Shown piece by piece: positions 7,376 to 14,897 of a DNA stretch of 42,393 nucleotides. Origin of the DNA: CAYRML01 sp050942825 (lineage in GTDB: Bacteria > Bacillota > Dehalobacteriia > UBA4068); the NCBI GenBank assembly GCA_050942825.1, contig JBMNOA010000012.1, positions 1-42,393 of the forward strand. The letters are read 5' to 3'. A model generated the notes under the pieces. It was not told the origin of the DNA. It searched no databases and was given only the letters and a program-made list of their open reading frames with translations. A program made the translations under genes and the position numbers. How positions within the stretch are numbered: the first letter of the stretch is position 1; the number at the start of each line of letters is the position of its first letter.

Positions 7376-7468
7376 ATGTTAGCTTGGGCAGAGGTTTATT
7401 GGAAACTCTTCGAGCAGACGGGTTCAATCGGCGCGTATATCATTTATCGCAAGATGGTTTTGCAATAG
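7376..7468 (+). CDS. YqzL-like micro-protein
   Basis: This 30-residue ORF has an ATG at 7376 and a GAAAGGTAGTGA site upstream. The core WKLFEQTGSIGAYIIYRK closely resembles YqzL of Bacillus and relatives (WK.F..TG.I..Y...K), a tiny conserved protein of unknown function that is usually near recO or era rather than pheS. The conserved pattern argues that it is translated. An alternative is that part of this leader is RNA regulatory sequence. It contains a single Phe codon, so a phenylalanine-attenuator leader peptide is unlikely. Confidence 0.55.
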   Translation: MLAWAEVYWKLFEQTGSIGAYIIYRKMVLQ

Positions 7469-7558
7469 TTTGTAACGCGGGCTATAGTTTTGGGTTGTGA
7501 TAAGAGGCAAAAAAACGGAAGTATAAAACTGTCAATATTTATTATTATGAGGTACTTT

Positions 7559-7592
7559 ATGCCTTTTGTCCTTTGGGATGAAAGGCATTTAT
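7559..7592 (+). terminator. Terminator-like hairpin in the pheST leader
   Basis: A ~12-bp stem built on GCCTTT/AAAGGC, extended by T-G wobbles through TTTTGTCC/GGGATGAA, has a tiny loop and a weak TTTATTAT tail. It may end the yqzL-like transcript or act as an attenuator for pheST. The shape recalls terminators of T-box leaders, but the canonical T-box TGGNACCGCG is not present; the nearest sequence is GTAACGCGGGC at about 7473. Confidence 0.5.
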
Positions 7593-7618
7593 TATAGTAT
7601 TGTAATGGAGGTTAAATA

Positions 7619-8641
7619 ATGTTAGCGAAATTGTCGCAAATTGAAAAGGAAGCTTTGGCCGCTATAAAGGCTTGTGCCGACTATACGGCATTAGCGGATG
7701 TGCGAGTAGCTTATTTAGGTAAAAAGGGCATGATTACTCAAATTTCACGTAATATGGGTGAGATCGCTGCCAAAGATAGACCTCAAATGGGACAGGCCAT
7801 CAATAAGGTCAAAGAAGGTGTGGAAAAAGCTATAGAGGAAAAAGCAGCTTTTTTAGAGGCTGCAGCTATGAATGCCAAATTAGCGGAAGAAAAAATCGAT
7901 ATCACTTTACCAGGTAATTGTTTTGCCAGAGGCAGTCGACATGTTCTCGATACTGTAATTGCCGATATCGAGGAAATTTTTATGGGTATGGGCTATAGTA
8001 TAGCTGAAGGTCCACAAGTAGAAACGGACTATTATAATTTTGAAGCCCTTAATCTTCCGCCGGAGCATCCTGCTCGGGATATGCAGGATTCTTTTTACTT
8101 TAGCGACAATTTGCTTTTACGTACACATACTTCTCCCATGCAGGTGCGTACCATGGAGAAAATGCAACCTCATTTGCCGGTGAAGATCATTTGTCCCGGG
8201 GTTGTTTACCGCCGGGATGATGATGCTACCCACTCCCCCATGTTCCATCAGGTAGAAGGATTGTATATAGACAAAAAAGTTTCTTTAGCCGATCTTAAAG
8301 GTACTCTTTTGGCCTTTGTACGGCAAATGTTCGGAGAGGATAGAGAGATTCGCCTTCGTCCCAGCTATTTTCCTTTCACTGAACCTAGTGCAGAAGTTGA
8401 TATTTCCTGCTTTGCCTGCGACGGAGCCGGTTGCCGCCTTTGTAAAGGCAGCGGTTGGATCGAAATATTAGGTTCCGGCATGGTACATCCAAAAGTTCTC
8501 TCCATGTCTGGTTATGACCCGGAAAAATGCAGCGGATTTGCTTTTGGCTTAGGCGTAGAAAGAATAGCGATGCTTAAATATGGTATCAATGATATGCGGC
8601 TTTTGTTTGAAAATGATTTGCGTTTTTTAAAGCAATTTTAG
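7619..8641 (+). CDS. pheS: Phenylalanyl-tRNA synthetase alpha subunit
   Basis: This is the catalytic subunit of the (alpha-beta)2 class II enzyme that charges tRNA-Phe. The 340-residue protein has an N-terminal coiled-coil tRNA-binding arm (~1-90), motif 2 (CPGVVYRRDDDATHSPMFHQ, ~198-217), and motif 3 (FAFGLGVERIAML, ~300-312). It also has the family-typical cysteine cluster CFACDGAGCRLC before GWIEILGSGMVHP. The ATG at 7619 follows a GGAGG site 8 bases upstream. The stop is 15 bases before pheT, so the two are cotranscribed. Confidence 0.97.
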   Translation: MLAKLSQIEKEALAAIKACADYTALADVRVAYLGKKGMITQISRNMGEIAAKDRPQMGQAINKVKEGVEKAIEEKAAFLEAAAMNAKLAEEKIDITLPGNCFARGSRHVLDTVIADIEEIFMGMGYSIAEGPQVETDYYNFEALNLPPEHPARDMQDSFYFSDNLLLRTHTSPMQVRTMEKMQPHLPVKIICPGVVYRRDDDATHSPMFHQVEGLYIDKKVSLADLKGTLLAFVRQMFGEDREIRLRPSYFPFTEPSAEVDISCFACDGAGCRLCKGSGWIEILGSGMVHPKVLSMSGYDPEKCSGFAFGLGVERIAMLKYGINDMRLLFENDLRFLKQF

Positions 8642-8656
8642 GAGGGCGTTTGATAA

Positions 8657-11062
8657 ATGAGAGTATCATATAAATGGCTGCAGGATTATCTTGATTTGGA
8701 AATATCACCGGAAGAATTAGCGAAAAAATTAACCATGGCCGGTATAGAGGTTGATGAAATAGCATATATAGGTGAAGATGTCAGCGGTGTTGTGGTAGCT
8801 AAAGTAGTGAAAAAAGAACCTCATCCCACCAGTAAAAAGCTTTCGATTTGCCAAGTGGATACTGGTTCGACCCCTTTTACTGTTGTTTGCGGCGCCCCTA
8901 ATGTAGAGGCTGGACAAAAAGTTGCTGTGGCTTTGCCGGGAGCTGAATTGCCCGGAGGCATAAAAATTGAGCAAGCGATAGTAGCCGGTGTAGAATCAAG
9001 CGGAATGATTTGCTCCGGAGCGGAACTGGGTATCAATGAATATGATAAGGATGGTATCATGGTTTTACCTGATGATCTGCCGTTAGGTTCGGATATCATT
9101 GAAGCTTTAGGGGTTAAGGATTCAGTTTTGGTCTTGGAATTGACTCCCAACCGTTCAGATTGTTTAGGCATGATTAATGTGGCCAGAGAGGTGGCCGCTG
9201 TCACTGATAGATTTGTCAAGCCGCAATTTATCCAATATCCGGAAAAGGGAGCCGATATTAATTCTTTAGCCTCTGTGGAGGTATGGGATACTGATTTATG
9301 TCCTCGCTACGTTGTTCGTTTGGTGCAAGGCGTAAAAATCGGGCCTTCTCCTTTATGGATGCAGCATTATCTTTTAGCAGCAGGTATGAGGCCAATCAAT
9401 AATGTCGTTGATATCAGTAACTTTGTCCTTTTAGAAACAGGCCAGCCTTTGCATACCTTTGATTATCAAACCTTAGCCGATCATAAAATAATCGTTCGCC
9501 GCTCCCGCAAAGGTGAGCGAATGACTACTTTGGATAATAAAGAACGTGTATTTGATGAAGATACGATTTTGATCTGTGATGCTGAAAAGCCTATTTGTAT
9601 AGCGGGAGTAATGGGGGGAATGGATACAGAAGTAACTGAAAAGACAGTTGATATCTTGATTGAATCGGCCGCTTTCAATCCACTTAATATTCGCCGTACA
9701 GCCAGAGGTTTAGGTATCCCATCGGAAGCTTCTTTGCGCTTTGAAAAAGGCATAGATATAGAAAATTGTGACCGGGCCGCCAGAAGAGCAGCCCAATTAT
9801 TAGTCGAACTTTGTGGTGGTACTGCTGCCAGAGGTCTTATCGATGTCCGCAAAGCCAAAACTGTGGAAAAAACCATCGTTTTACGTACGCAAAAGGTCAA
9901 TGATCTTTTAGGCAGCAATTATAATTTGCAGGAAATCGCCAAAGTAATGACTGATCTTTCCTTTTCTGTGGAGAACCATAACGAAGGTATTTTAGTCACG
10001 GTTCCTCATTATCGTCAAGATATTACGTTGGAAGTGGATTTGATAGAGGAAGTGGCCAGACTGAAAGGGTATGATAATATTCCTGCTGTTTTGCCCGCTG
10101 GTTCCGCTTCTGTGGGTAAAAGAACCGAAAAACAAAAAAATCTGCTCGCTTTGAAAAATCTGTTGGTAGGGCTGGGGTTGTCTCAGGTAATAAATTACAG
10201 TTTTATCAACGATAAAGAGGCGGATAAAATGCTGTTGCCCAGAGAGCATAATTGGCGTCGGCAACTGCCTGTTAAAAATCCGCTTAGTGAAGAGCAAGCC
10301 GTAATGCGTACCACTCTTTTGCCCGGATTATTAATTTCTGTGAGCAGAAATTTTAACCGGCGTAATCTTAATGTACCGTTTTTTGAAATCGGCGAACGTT
10401 TTTTTCCTCAAGGAGAAGACCATCCGCAGGAAAGTCTTGGATTAGGCATAGCGCTTTTAGGTGCGACGGAATCATCCTGGTGCAGCAAAGCCAAAGCCTA
10501 CGATTATTTTTATCTCAAGGGTCTGATAGAAAGCCTCTTGCATTACTTCGGTATTGAGGATTATAGATTTGTTATGCCTGAGGCCAAAGAATATCCATTC
10601 CTGCACCCCGGTTGCAGTTCATTGTTATTTGTGGGCGGCCAATTTATTGGCTATTTGGGCGAAATACACCCTGCCGTCGGCAAAAATTATGATTTGGATC
10701 AAAGAGTCTTGTTAGCGGAATTATCGCTGGCGCCGCTCTTTGAGGTTATTCCCGCTGTGCGTCAATGTAAAGAATTGCCTAAATATCCGGCTGTGACCAG
10801 AGATATATCTTTACTGGGTGCTGCCTCGATATCATCGGCCGATATAGAATCTGCTATCTATGAACAAGGCGGACCATATCTGGAAAAAGTGGAGTTGTTC
10901 GACCTTTATGATAAGCCGCCTATTCCTCAGGGTCTGCGCAGTTTGACCTATGCTTTAACCTTCCAAAATTACGAAAAGACCTTAACGGATGAAGAGGTTA
11001 ATAAGTCGTTCGACTCTATAGTAGCATATTTAGATAACAAGTGGGGAATCAAACTGAGATGA
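8657..11062 (+). CDS. pheT: Phenylalanyl-tRNA synthetase beta subunit
   Basis: This non-catalytic partner of PheS carries editing and tRNA-binding domains. The 801-residue protein shows the standard order: an N-terminal segment (MRVSYKWLQDYLDLE), an EMAP/OB-fold tRNA-binding domain ~40-150 (VVVAKVVKKEPHP, VVCGAPNV), the B3/B4 editing domain (~210-400, including RPINNVVDISNFV and HTFDYQ), B5 (~405-475), and a class II-like core. It ends in the FDX-ACB anticodon-binding domain (KYPAVTRDISLL, then LTYALTFQNYEKTLTDEEVN). Length is normal. The ATG at 8657 follows TAGGAGGGCG. Confidence 0.97.
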   Translation: MRVSYKWLQDYLDLEISPEELAKKLTMAGIEVDEIAYIGEDVSGVVVAKVVKKEPHPTSKKLSICQVDTGSTPFTVVCGAPNVEAGQKVAVALPGAELPGGIKIEQAIVAGVESSGMICSGAELGINEYDKDGIMVLPDDLPLGSDIIEALGVKDSVLVLELTPNRSDCLGMINVAREVAAVTDRFVKPQFIQYPEKGADINSLASVEVWDTDLCPRYVVRLVQGVKIGPSPLWMQHYLLAAGMRPINNVVDISNFVLLETGQPLHTFDYQTLADHKIIVRRSRKGERMTTLDNKERVFDEDTILICDAEKPICIAGVMGGMDTEVTEKTVDILIESAAFNPLNIRRTARGLGIPSEASLRFEKGIDIENCDRAARRAAQLLVELCGGTAARGLIDVRKAKTVEKTIVLRTQKVNDLLGSNYNLQEIAKVMTDLSFSVENHNEGILVTVPHYRQDITLEVDLIEEVARLKGYDNIPAVLPAGSASVGKRTEKQKNLLALKNLLVGLGLSQVINYSFINDKEADKMLLPREHNWRRQLPVKNPLSEEQAVMRTTLLPGLLISVSRNFNRRNLNVPFFEIGERFFPQGEDHPQESLGLGIALLGATESSWCSKAKAYDYFYLKGLIESLLHYFGIEDYRFVMPEAKEYPFLHPGCSSLLFVGGQFIGYLGEIHPAVGKNYDLDQRVLLAELSLAPLFEVIPAVRQCKELPKYPAVTRDISLLGAASISSADIESAIYEQGGPYLEKVELFDLYDKPPIPQGLRSLTYALTFQNYEKTLTDEEVNKSFDSIVAYLDNKWGIKLR

Positions 11063-11114
11063 TTGTGCAAAATACTATCTAGCTTCACGTTTTTTGTAAA
11101 AGGGGTGAGTAATT

Positions 11115-11372
11115 ATGCCGCAACAATCCGCTATCAATGTGGAAATTAATGGCCATCTTTATTCTTTAAAGGGCGAATGTTCTACTGAAGATTTGTTAAA
11201 AATAGCTCAGTTGGTCAATGATAAAATCGAGGAGATAAGGCATGATTGCCCGCAATACTCGGCTACAAAGATCGCTGTCCTGGCCGCTTTGCAAATAGCA
11301 GAAGAATTTGTTAAACTTGAAGAAGAATATCAACAACTCTTAGATGAAACCGAATTGATCCTGCAAGGGTAA
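11115..11372 (+). CDS. zapA: Cell division protein ZapA
   Basis: This is an 85-residue protein. The first half (NVEINGHLYSLKGECSTEDLLKIAQLVNDKIEEI) has the ZapA N-terminal beta-hairpin and helix pattern, and the second half is a long helix for dimer and tetramer formation (ALQIAEEFVKLEEEYQQLL). ZapA bundles FtsZ filaments at mid-cell. Firmicutes commonly carry zapA right after pheT, as here. The ATG at 11115 follows AAAAGGGGTGAG. The next gene begins 26 bases downstream. Confidence 0.9.
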   Translation: MPQQSAINVEINGHLYSLKGECSTEDLLKIAQLVNDKIEEIRHDCPQYSATKIAVLAALQIAEEFVKLEEEYQQLLDETELILQG

Positions 11373-11398
11373 ATATTTGTGCTGAGGAGAAAAAAGAT

Positions 11399-12352
11399 AT
11401 GAAATTAGGCGATATTTATAAGCTTTCCATACAAATGGGCATCAATGCCGATCCCCGGGGACGGAGTTTACCGAAAAAGGATCTGCAAAAAAGCCGCCAA
11501 AAATATGACAAATTATCGGAAAGAGATAAGGAATTTTTTGACTTGGAATCTCTGATCAATCCCTATGCTGATACCCGTATTTTGTTGGGCCATAAAAATA
11601 AAGAGATAAAAAAAGCCTTAGTTGGTATAGATATAGAAGCAGGAGAGGTAGCTTGCGCAGCTGCTTTGAATGCTCAGGGAGCAGGTATCGATCTCTTAAT
11701 CGCCCATCATCCTGAAGGGCAGGCTTTGTGTGCCTTGGATCAGGTCATGGGTTTGCAAAGTGATTATATGATATCAGAAGGAGTGCGCCCAGCCTTGGCT
11801 GAATCCTTGATGAGAGAGAGAATAAATGAAGTAGGCCGCTCTTTGGGTCGTGGCAATGCTTTTAGGGCTGTGGATGCAGCTAAGTTTTTTGGATTTTCTT
11901 TTATGTGTGTTCATACGCCGGCAGATAATCTGGTAACAGATTATTTAATCAAATTATTCAAAAAGGAGCAGCCGCAAGAGCTTGATGACATGATCGAGCT
12001 GCTAAAGGATATCCCGGAATATCACTTTGCCGCACAAAACCACAATCCTCCGCGCATTGTATCGGGAAATAAGTCCAATACTGTAGGCCGGTTCTTTGTT
12101 GATTTTACAGGCGGTACCTCCGGTCATAAAGAGAATTATGAAAAATTGGCCGAAAGCGGTATCAATACCATACTTGCTATGTGTGTCAGTGAAAGTCAGA
12201 TTAAATTAGCCAAGGATCTACGTATCAACCTGATTTCCGCCGGTCATATGCCTAGTGATAGTTTAGGTATCAACCTTTATTTAGATCAGCTGGAAGTCGA
12301 GGGGTTAGAGATTATCCCCATTTCCGGTTTGATTAGGGTCAAAAGGAATTAG
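11399..12352 (+). CDS. NIF3-like metal-binding protein
   Basis: This is a 317-residue protein of the NIF3/YbgI/YqfO superfamily (DUF34), dinuclear metal proteins that some databases call GTP cyclohydrolase I type 2-like. Visible signature elements are LLIAHHPEG near 98-106 (metal-binding His pair), FMCVHTPADN near 168-177, and a C-terminal ISAGHMPSDSLG containing the last His. An N-terminal ~70-residue segment (DPRGRSLPKKDLQKSR) is extra relative to the short bacterial members, and the protein is likely a variant subfamily found in anaerobic Firmicutes. The cellular reaction is unknown. The ATG at 11399 follows TGAGGAG. It is cotranscribed with zapA and ends at a strong terminator. Confidence 0.75.
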   Translation: MKLGDIYKLSIQMGINADPRGRSLPKKDLQKSRQKYDKLSERDKEFFDLESLINPYADTRILLGHKNKEIKKALVGIDIEAGEVACAAALNAQGAGIDLLIAHHPEGQALCALDQVMGLQSDYMISEGVRPALAESLMRERINEVGRSLGRGNAFRAVDAAKFFGFSFMCVHTPADNLVTDYLIKLFKKEQPQELDDMIELLKDIPEYHFAAQNHNPPRIVSGNKSNTVGRFFVDFTGGTSGHKENYEKLAESGINTILAMCVSESQIKLAKDLRINLISAGHMPSDSLGINLYLDQLEVEGLEIIPISGLIRVKRN

Positions 12353-12354
12353 TT

Positions 12355-12383
12355 AAAACAGGGGTCAAAGACCCCTGTTTTTT
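12355..12383 (+). terminator. Terminator of the pheST-zapA-NIF3 operon
   Basis: The perfect 12-bp stem AAAACAGGGGTC/GACCCCTGTTTT has an AAA loop and is followed by more T. Confidence 0.85.
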
Positions 12384-12429
12384 ACAACAGTGGGATTATC
12401 AAAAAAGAAAAAGGGAAAGAAGGGTGAAA

Positions 12430-14895
12430 ATGACCGAAATATTAGCTCCGGCCGGTAGCAAGGAAGCTTTTTGGGCAGCTATAGCCAATGGGGCAAATGC
12501 CATTTATTTAGGCGGAAAAGATTTCAGTGCCAGAGCCTTTGCAGATAATTTTGGCCAGGAAGAGTTAGCCCAGTTGATAGAAACAGCCCATTTACGCCAA
12601 GTAAAAGTATATCTGACTGTCAATACTCTGTTGGGAAATGATGAGTTGCCACGCGCTTTGGCCATGTTGGCAGAGGCTTATGATTATGGTATTGATGCGG
12701 TGATCATTCAAGATCTTGGCCTTTTATATTTAATCAGGCAGGTTTTGCCGCATTTGCCTGTTCATGCCAGCACACAGATGAGTATATTAAATTCCGCCGG
12801 GGCTAATTTTGTGGCCACATATGGAGCTGAGCGTGTGATATTAGGTAGGGAATTATCTTTATCCGATATAGCTGCTACTAAAGCTAATACTGATGTAGAG
12901 CTGGAGGTCTTTGTTCATGGCGCTCTTTGTATCTGTTATTCCGGTCAATGTTTAATGAGCAGTATGATCGGAGGGCGCAGCGGAAATCGCGGGCGTTGTG
13001 CCCAACCCTGTCGTTTGGAATATGAATTTGTGGATGAAGCGGGTGATGTATATGGTCGAAAAGAAGGGCCTTATCTGCTCTCTCCACGTGATCTTTATGG
13101 GTATATGCATCTGGATCAATTATATGAAATGGGTTTGGCAGCCTGGAAAATAGAGGGGCGCATGAAGCGTGCCGAATATGTGGCTACCGTCACGAGAATA
13201 TACCGGCATGCTTTAGATGCCTTAAAAAATAAACAGCTGAAAATTGACCGCCAAGAAGATATGCGTCAATTACTGCAGATCTTTAATAGAGATTATAGTT
13301 GCGGCTATTGGTATAGTAATGCCGGAGCCGATTTGATGAGTTTCCGTCGGCCTAATAATCGTGGTGTTTTTCTTGGACGTTTGCTGCAAGTTGATAAAAA
13401 TAAAATATCTTTGAAACTGCAGCAAAAATTACAGATTGGTGATGGTGTGGAGATTTGGGTCAAAGTTGGTGGCCGCCATGGTTTTGTGGTGGAGAGAATG
13501 GAAAAAAACGGCATTCAGACAGCCAGTGCAGCAGCCGGTGATATCGTTACTCTTGATTTTCATGGTACCGCCAGAGTGGGGGACAGAGTTTTTAAAACCG
13601 CTGATCTGGAGCTTAACCAAAAAGCACAGGCCAGTTTCGCTTCTTTGCCTGATATTGCTGTGTGGATGACTGTTGATGCCCGCATGGATAAGCCTTTGCG
13701 ACTAGAGGTGCGGGATGAGGCAGACCATGAAGCGGAAATTATCAGTGATTATGTGGTAGCTGCTGCCCGAACCGCTCCATCCGATCTTGAATATATCAGA
13801 AAGCAAGTGAGTCGATTAGGCGGCAGCGGTTTTGTGCTGAAGGATTTATCAGCAAATATAGATGAAGGTATCATCTTGCCGGCTAGTGTACTCAATCAGG
13901 CCAGGAGGCTGGCCATTGATCAAATCAGAAGAAAACGCCTGGCGCAATTTAGTCGTCCGCCCCTGGAAAAAAACACTGTCTATGATCTGCAAAGGCAGCT
14001 AAGGCAAGAAGAAAAATCCACCCCTGCCGCTAAACTTCATTTAACCGCTATGGTAATGAATGATAAGCAAGCCTATGTCGCTTTAGAGGCAGGTATCAAG
14101 CAAATTTATTTTGCCGCAGAAACTTTTGCGCCACATCAGAAATATGACTGGCAGAATTTGTTATCCAAGTTCAAGGCTGCTTCTGCCCTGCTTATTCCTT
14201 GCCTGCCCCGAATTTTTCATGAAAGTGAAATCAATTTTTGGCTGTCTCGATTGGAAATGTGGCAAAATGCCGGTATCGAAGGTATATTAGCTACTAATTT
14301 AAATTCATTGGGACTATTAAAACAAGCCGCCTGGCAAGGTAAGATCTATGGTGACAGCGGTCTCAATGTGTTTAATAAGTCAGCTACGCTGTTATTGGCT
14401 GAGGCAGGCTTGAGTCGCATAGTACTTTCTCCGGAATTGAATTTACAGCAATTACAGGAGCTGGGAAACTTTCCTATAGAAAAAGAGCTGATAGTTCAAG
14501 GAGCCTTAGCTTTGATGATTAGTGAATATTGTGCTTTGGGGGCTTTGGTCGGTGGCCGTAAGAGTGAGCAATGCTGCAATTCTCCTTGCCGACATCAAGG
14601 ACGACATTATCTTAAAGATAAAAAAGGATTTTCTTTCCCTTGCCGTTTTGATCAAAACTGCCGCATGCATGTTTTTAATTCGCGAGAGCTCTGTCTTTTG
14701 CCTGATCTCCAACTCTTGCGGCAAGCGGGCATTGCTTTTGCTCGTTTGGATTTGCGGCTGTACGAGGAACAAGAAGCTGCTGCTCTTATAAAATTGTATC
14801 GCCAGGCCTTGGAGGGTGATTTGAAAAAGGCTGAGGCAGGTTTACAAGCCCTGGGCCAAGAATATACCAAAGGACATCTTTATCGAGGGGTTTGA
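12430..14895 (+). CDS. U32-family protein (RlhA/TrhP-like), long form
   Basis: The 821-residue protein begins MTEILAPAGSKEAFWAAI, the classical U32 start. An in-frame GTG at 12424 lies inside the ribosome site (AAGAAGGG), so the ATG at 12430 is preferred. Residues ~1-330 form the U32 TIM-barrel with the signature HGALCICYSGQC, then GRSGNRGRCAQPCR (~164-198), four cysteines expected to hold an Fe-S cluster. A DUF3656-like middle follows. The C-terminal ~290 residues contain a second cysteine-rich block (SEYCALGALVGG, CCNSPCR, FNSRELCLL), which looks like a diverged repeat of the U32 core. Characterised relatives (RlhA, TrhO/TrhP systems) hydroxylate RNA bases using prephenate. The old label 'peptidase' rests on a few collagenase-like members. 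The stop overlaps the region just before mutS2. Confidence 0.85.
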   Translation: MTEILAPAGSKEAFWAAIANGANAIYLGGKDFSARAFADNFGQEELAQLIETAHLRQVKVYLTVNTLLGNDELPRALAMLAEAYDYGIDAVIIQDLGLLYLIRQVLPHLPVHASTQMSILNSAGANFVATYGAERVILGRELSLSDIAATKANTDVELEVFVHGALCICYSGQCLMSSMIGGRSGNRGRCAQPCRLEYEFVDEAGDVYGRKEGPYLLSPRDLYGYMHLDQLYEMGLAAWKIEGRMKRAEYVATVTRIYRHALDALKNKQLKIDRQEDMRQLLQIFNRDYSCGYWYSNAGADLMSFRRPNNRGVFLGRLLQVDKNKISLKLQQKLQIGDGVEIWVKVGGRHGFVVERMEKNGIQTASAAAGDIVTLDFHGTARVGDRVFKTADLELNQKAQASFASLPDIAVWMTVDARMDKPLRLEVRDEADHEAEIISDYVVAAARTAPSDLEYIRKQVSRLGGSGFVLKDLSANIDEGIILPASVLNQARRLAIDQIRRKRLAQFSRPPLEKNTVYDLQRQLRQEEKSTPAAKLHLTAMVMNDKQAYVALEAGIKQIYFAAETFAPHQKYDWQNLLSKFKAASALLIPCLPRIFHESEINFWLSRLEMWQNAGIEGILATNLNSLGLLKQAAWQGKIYGDSGLNVFNKSATLLLAEAGLSRIVLSPELNLQQLQELGNFPIEKELIVQGALALMISEYCALGALVGGRKSEQCCNSPCRHQGRHYLKDKKGFSFPCRFDQNCRMHVFNSRELCLLPDLQLLRQAGIAFARLDLRLYEEQEAAALIKLYRQALEGDLKKAEAGLQALGQEYTKGHLYRGV

Positions 14896-14897
14896 GT

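Noticed and set aside
7376..7620. T-box riboswitch upstream of pheS
   Set aside because: The terminator-like stem and a GTAACGCGGGC stretch are suggestive, but the canonical TGGNACCGCG is missing, and the region where stem I would lie codes for a YqzL-like peptide. It is kept only as an alternative.
12424..12430. GTG start for the U32 gene
   Set aside because: It lies inside the ribosome site; ATG 12430 gives the conserved family start.
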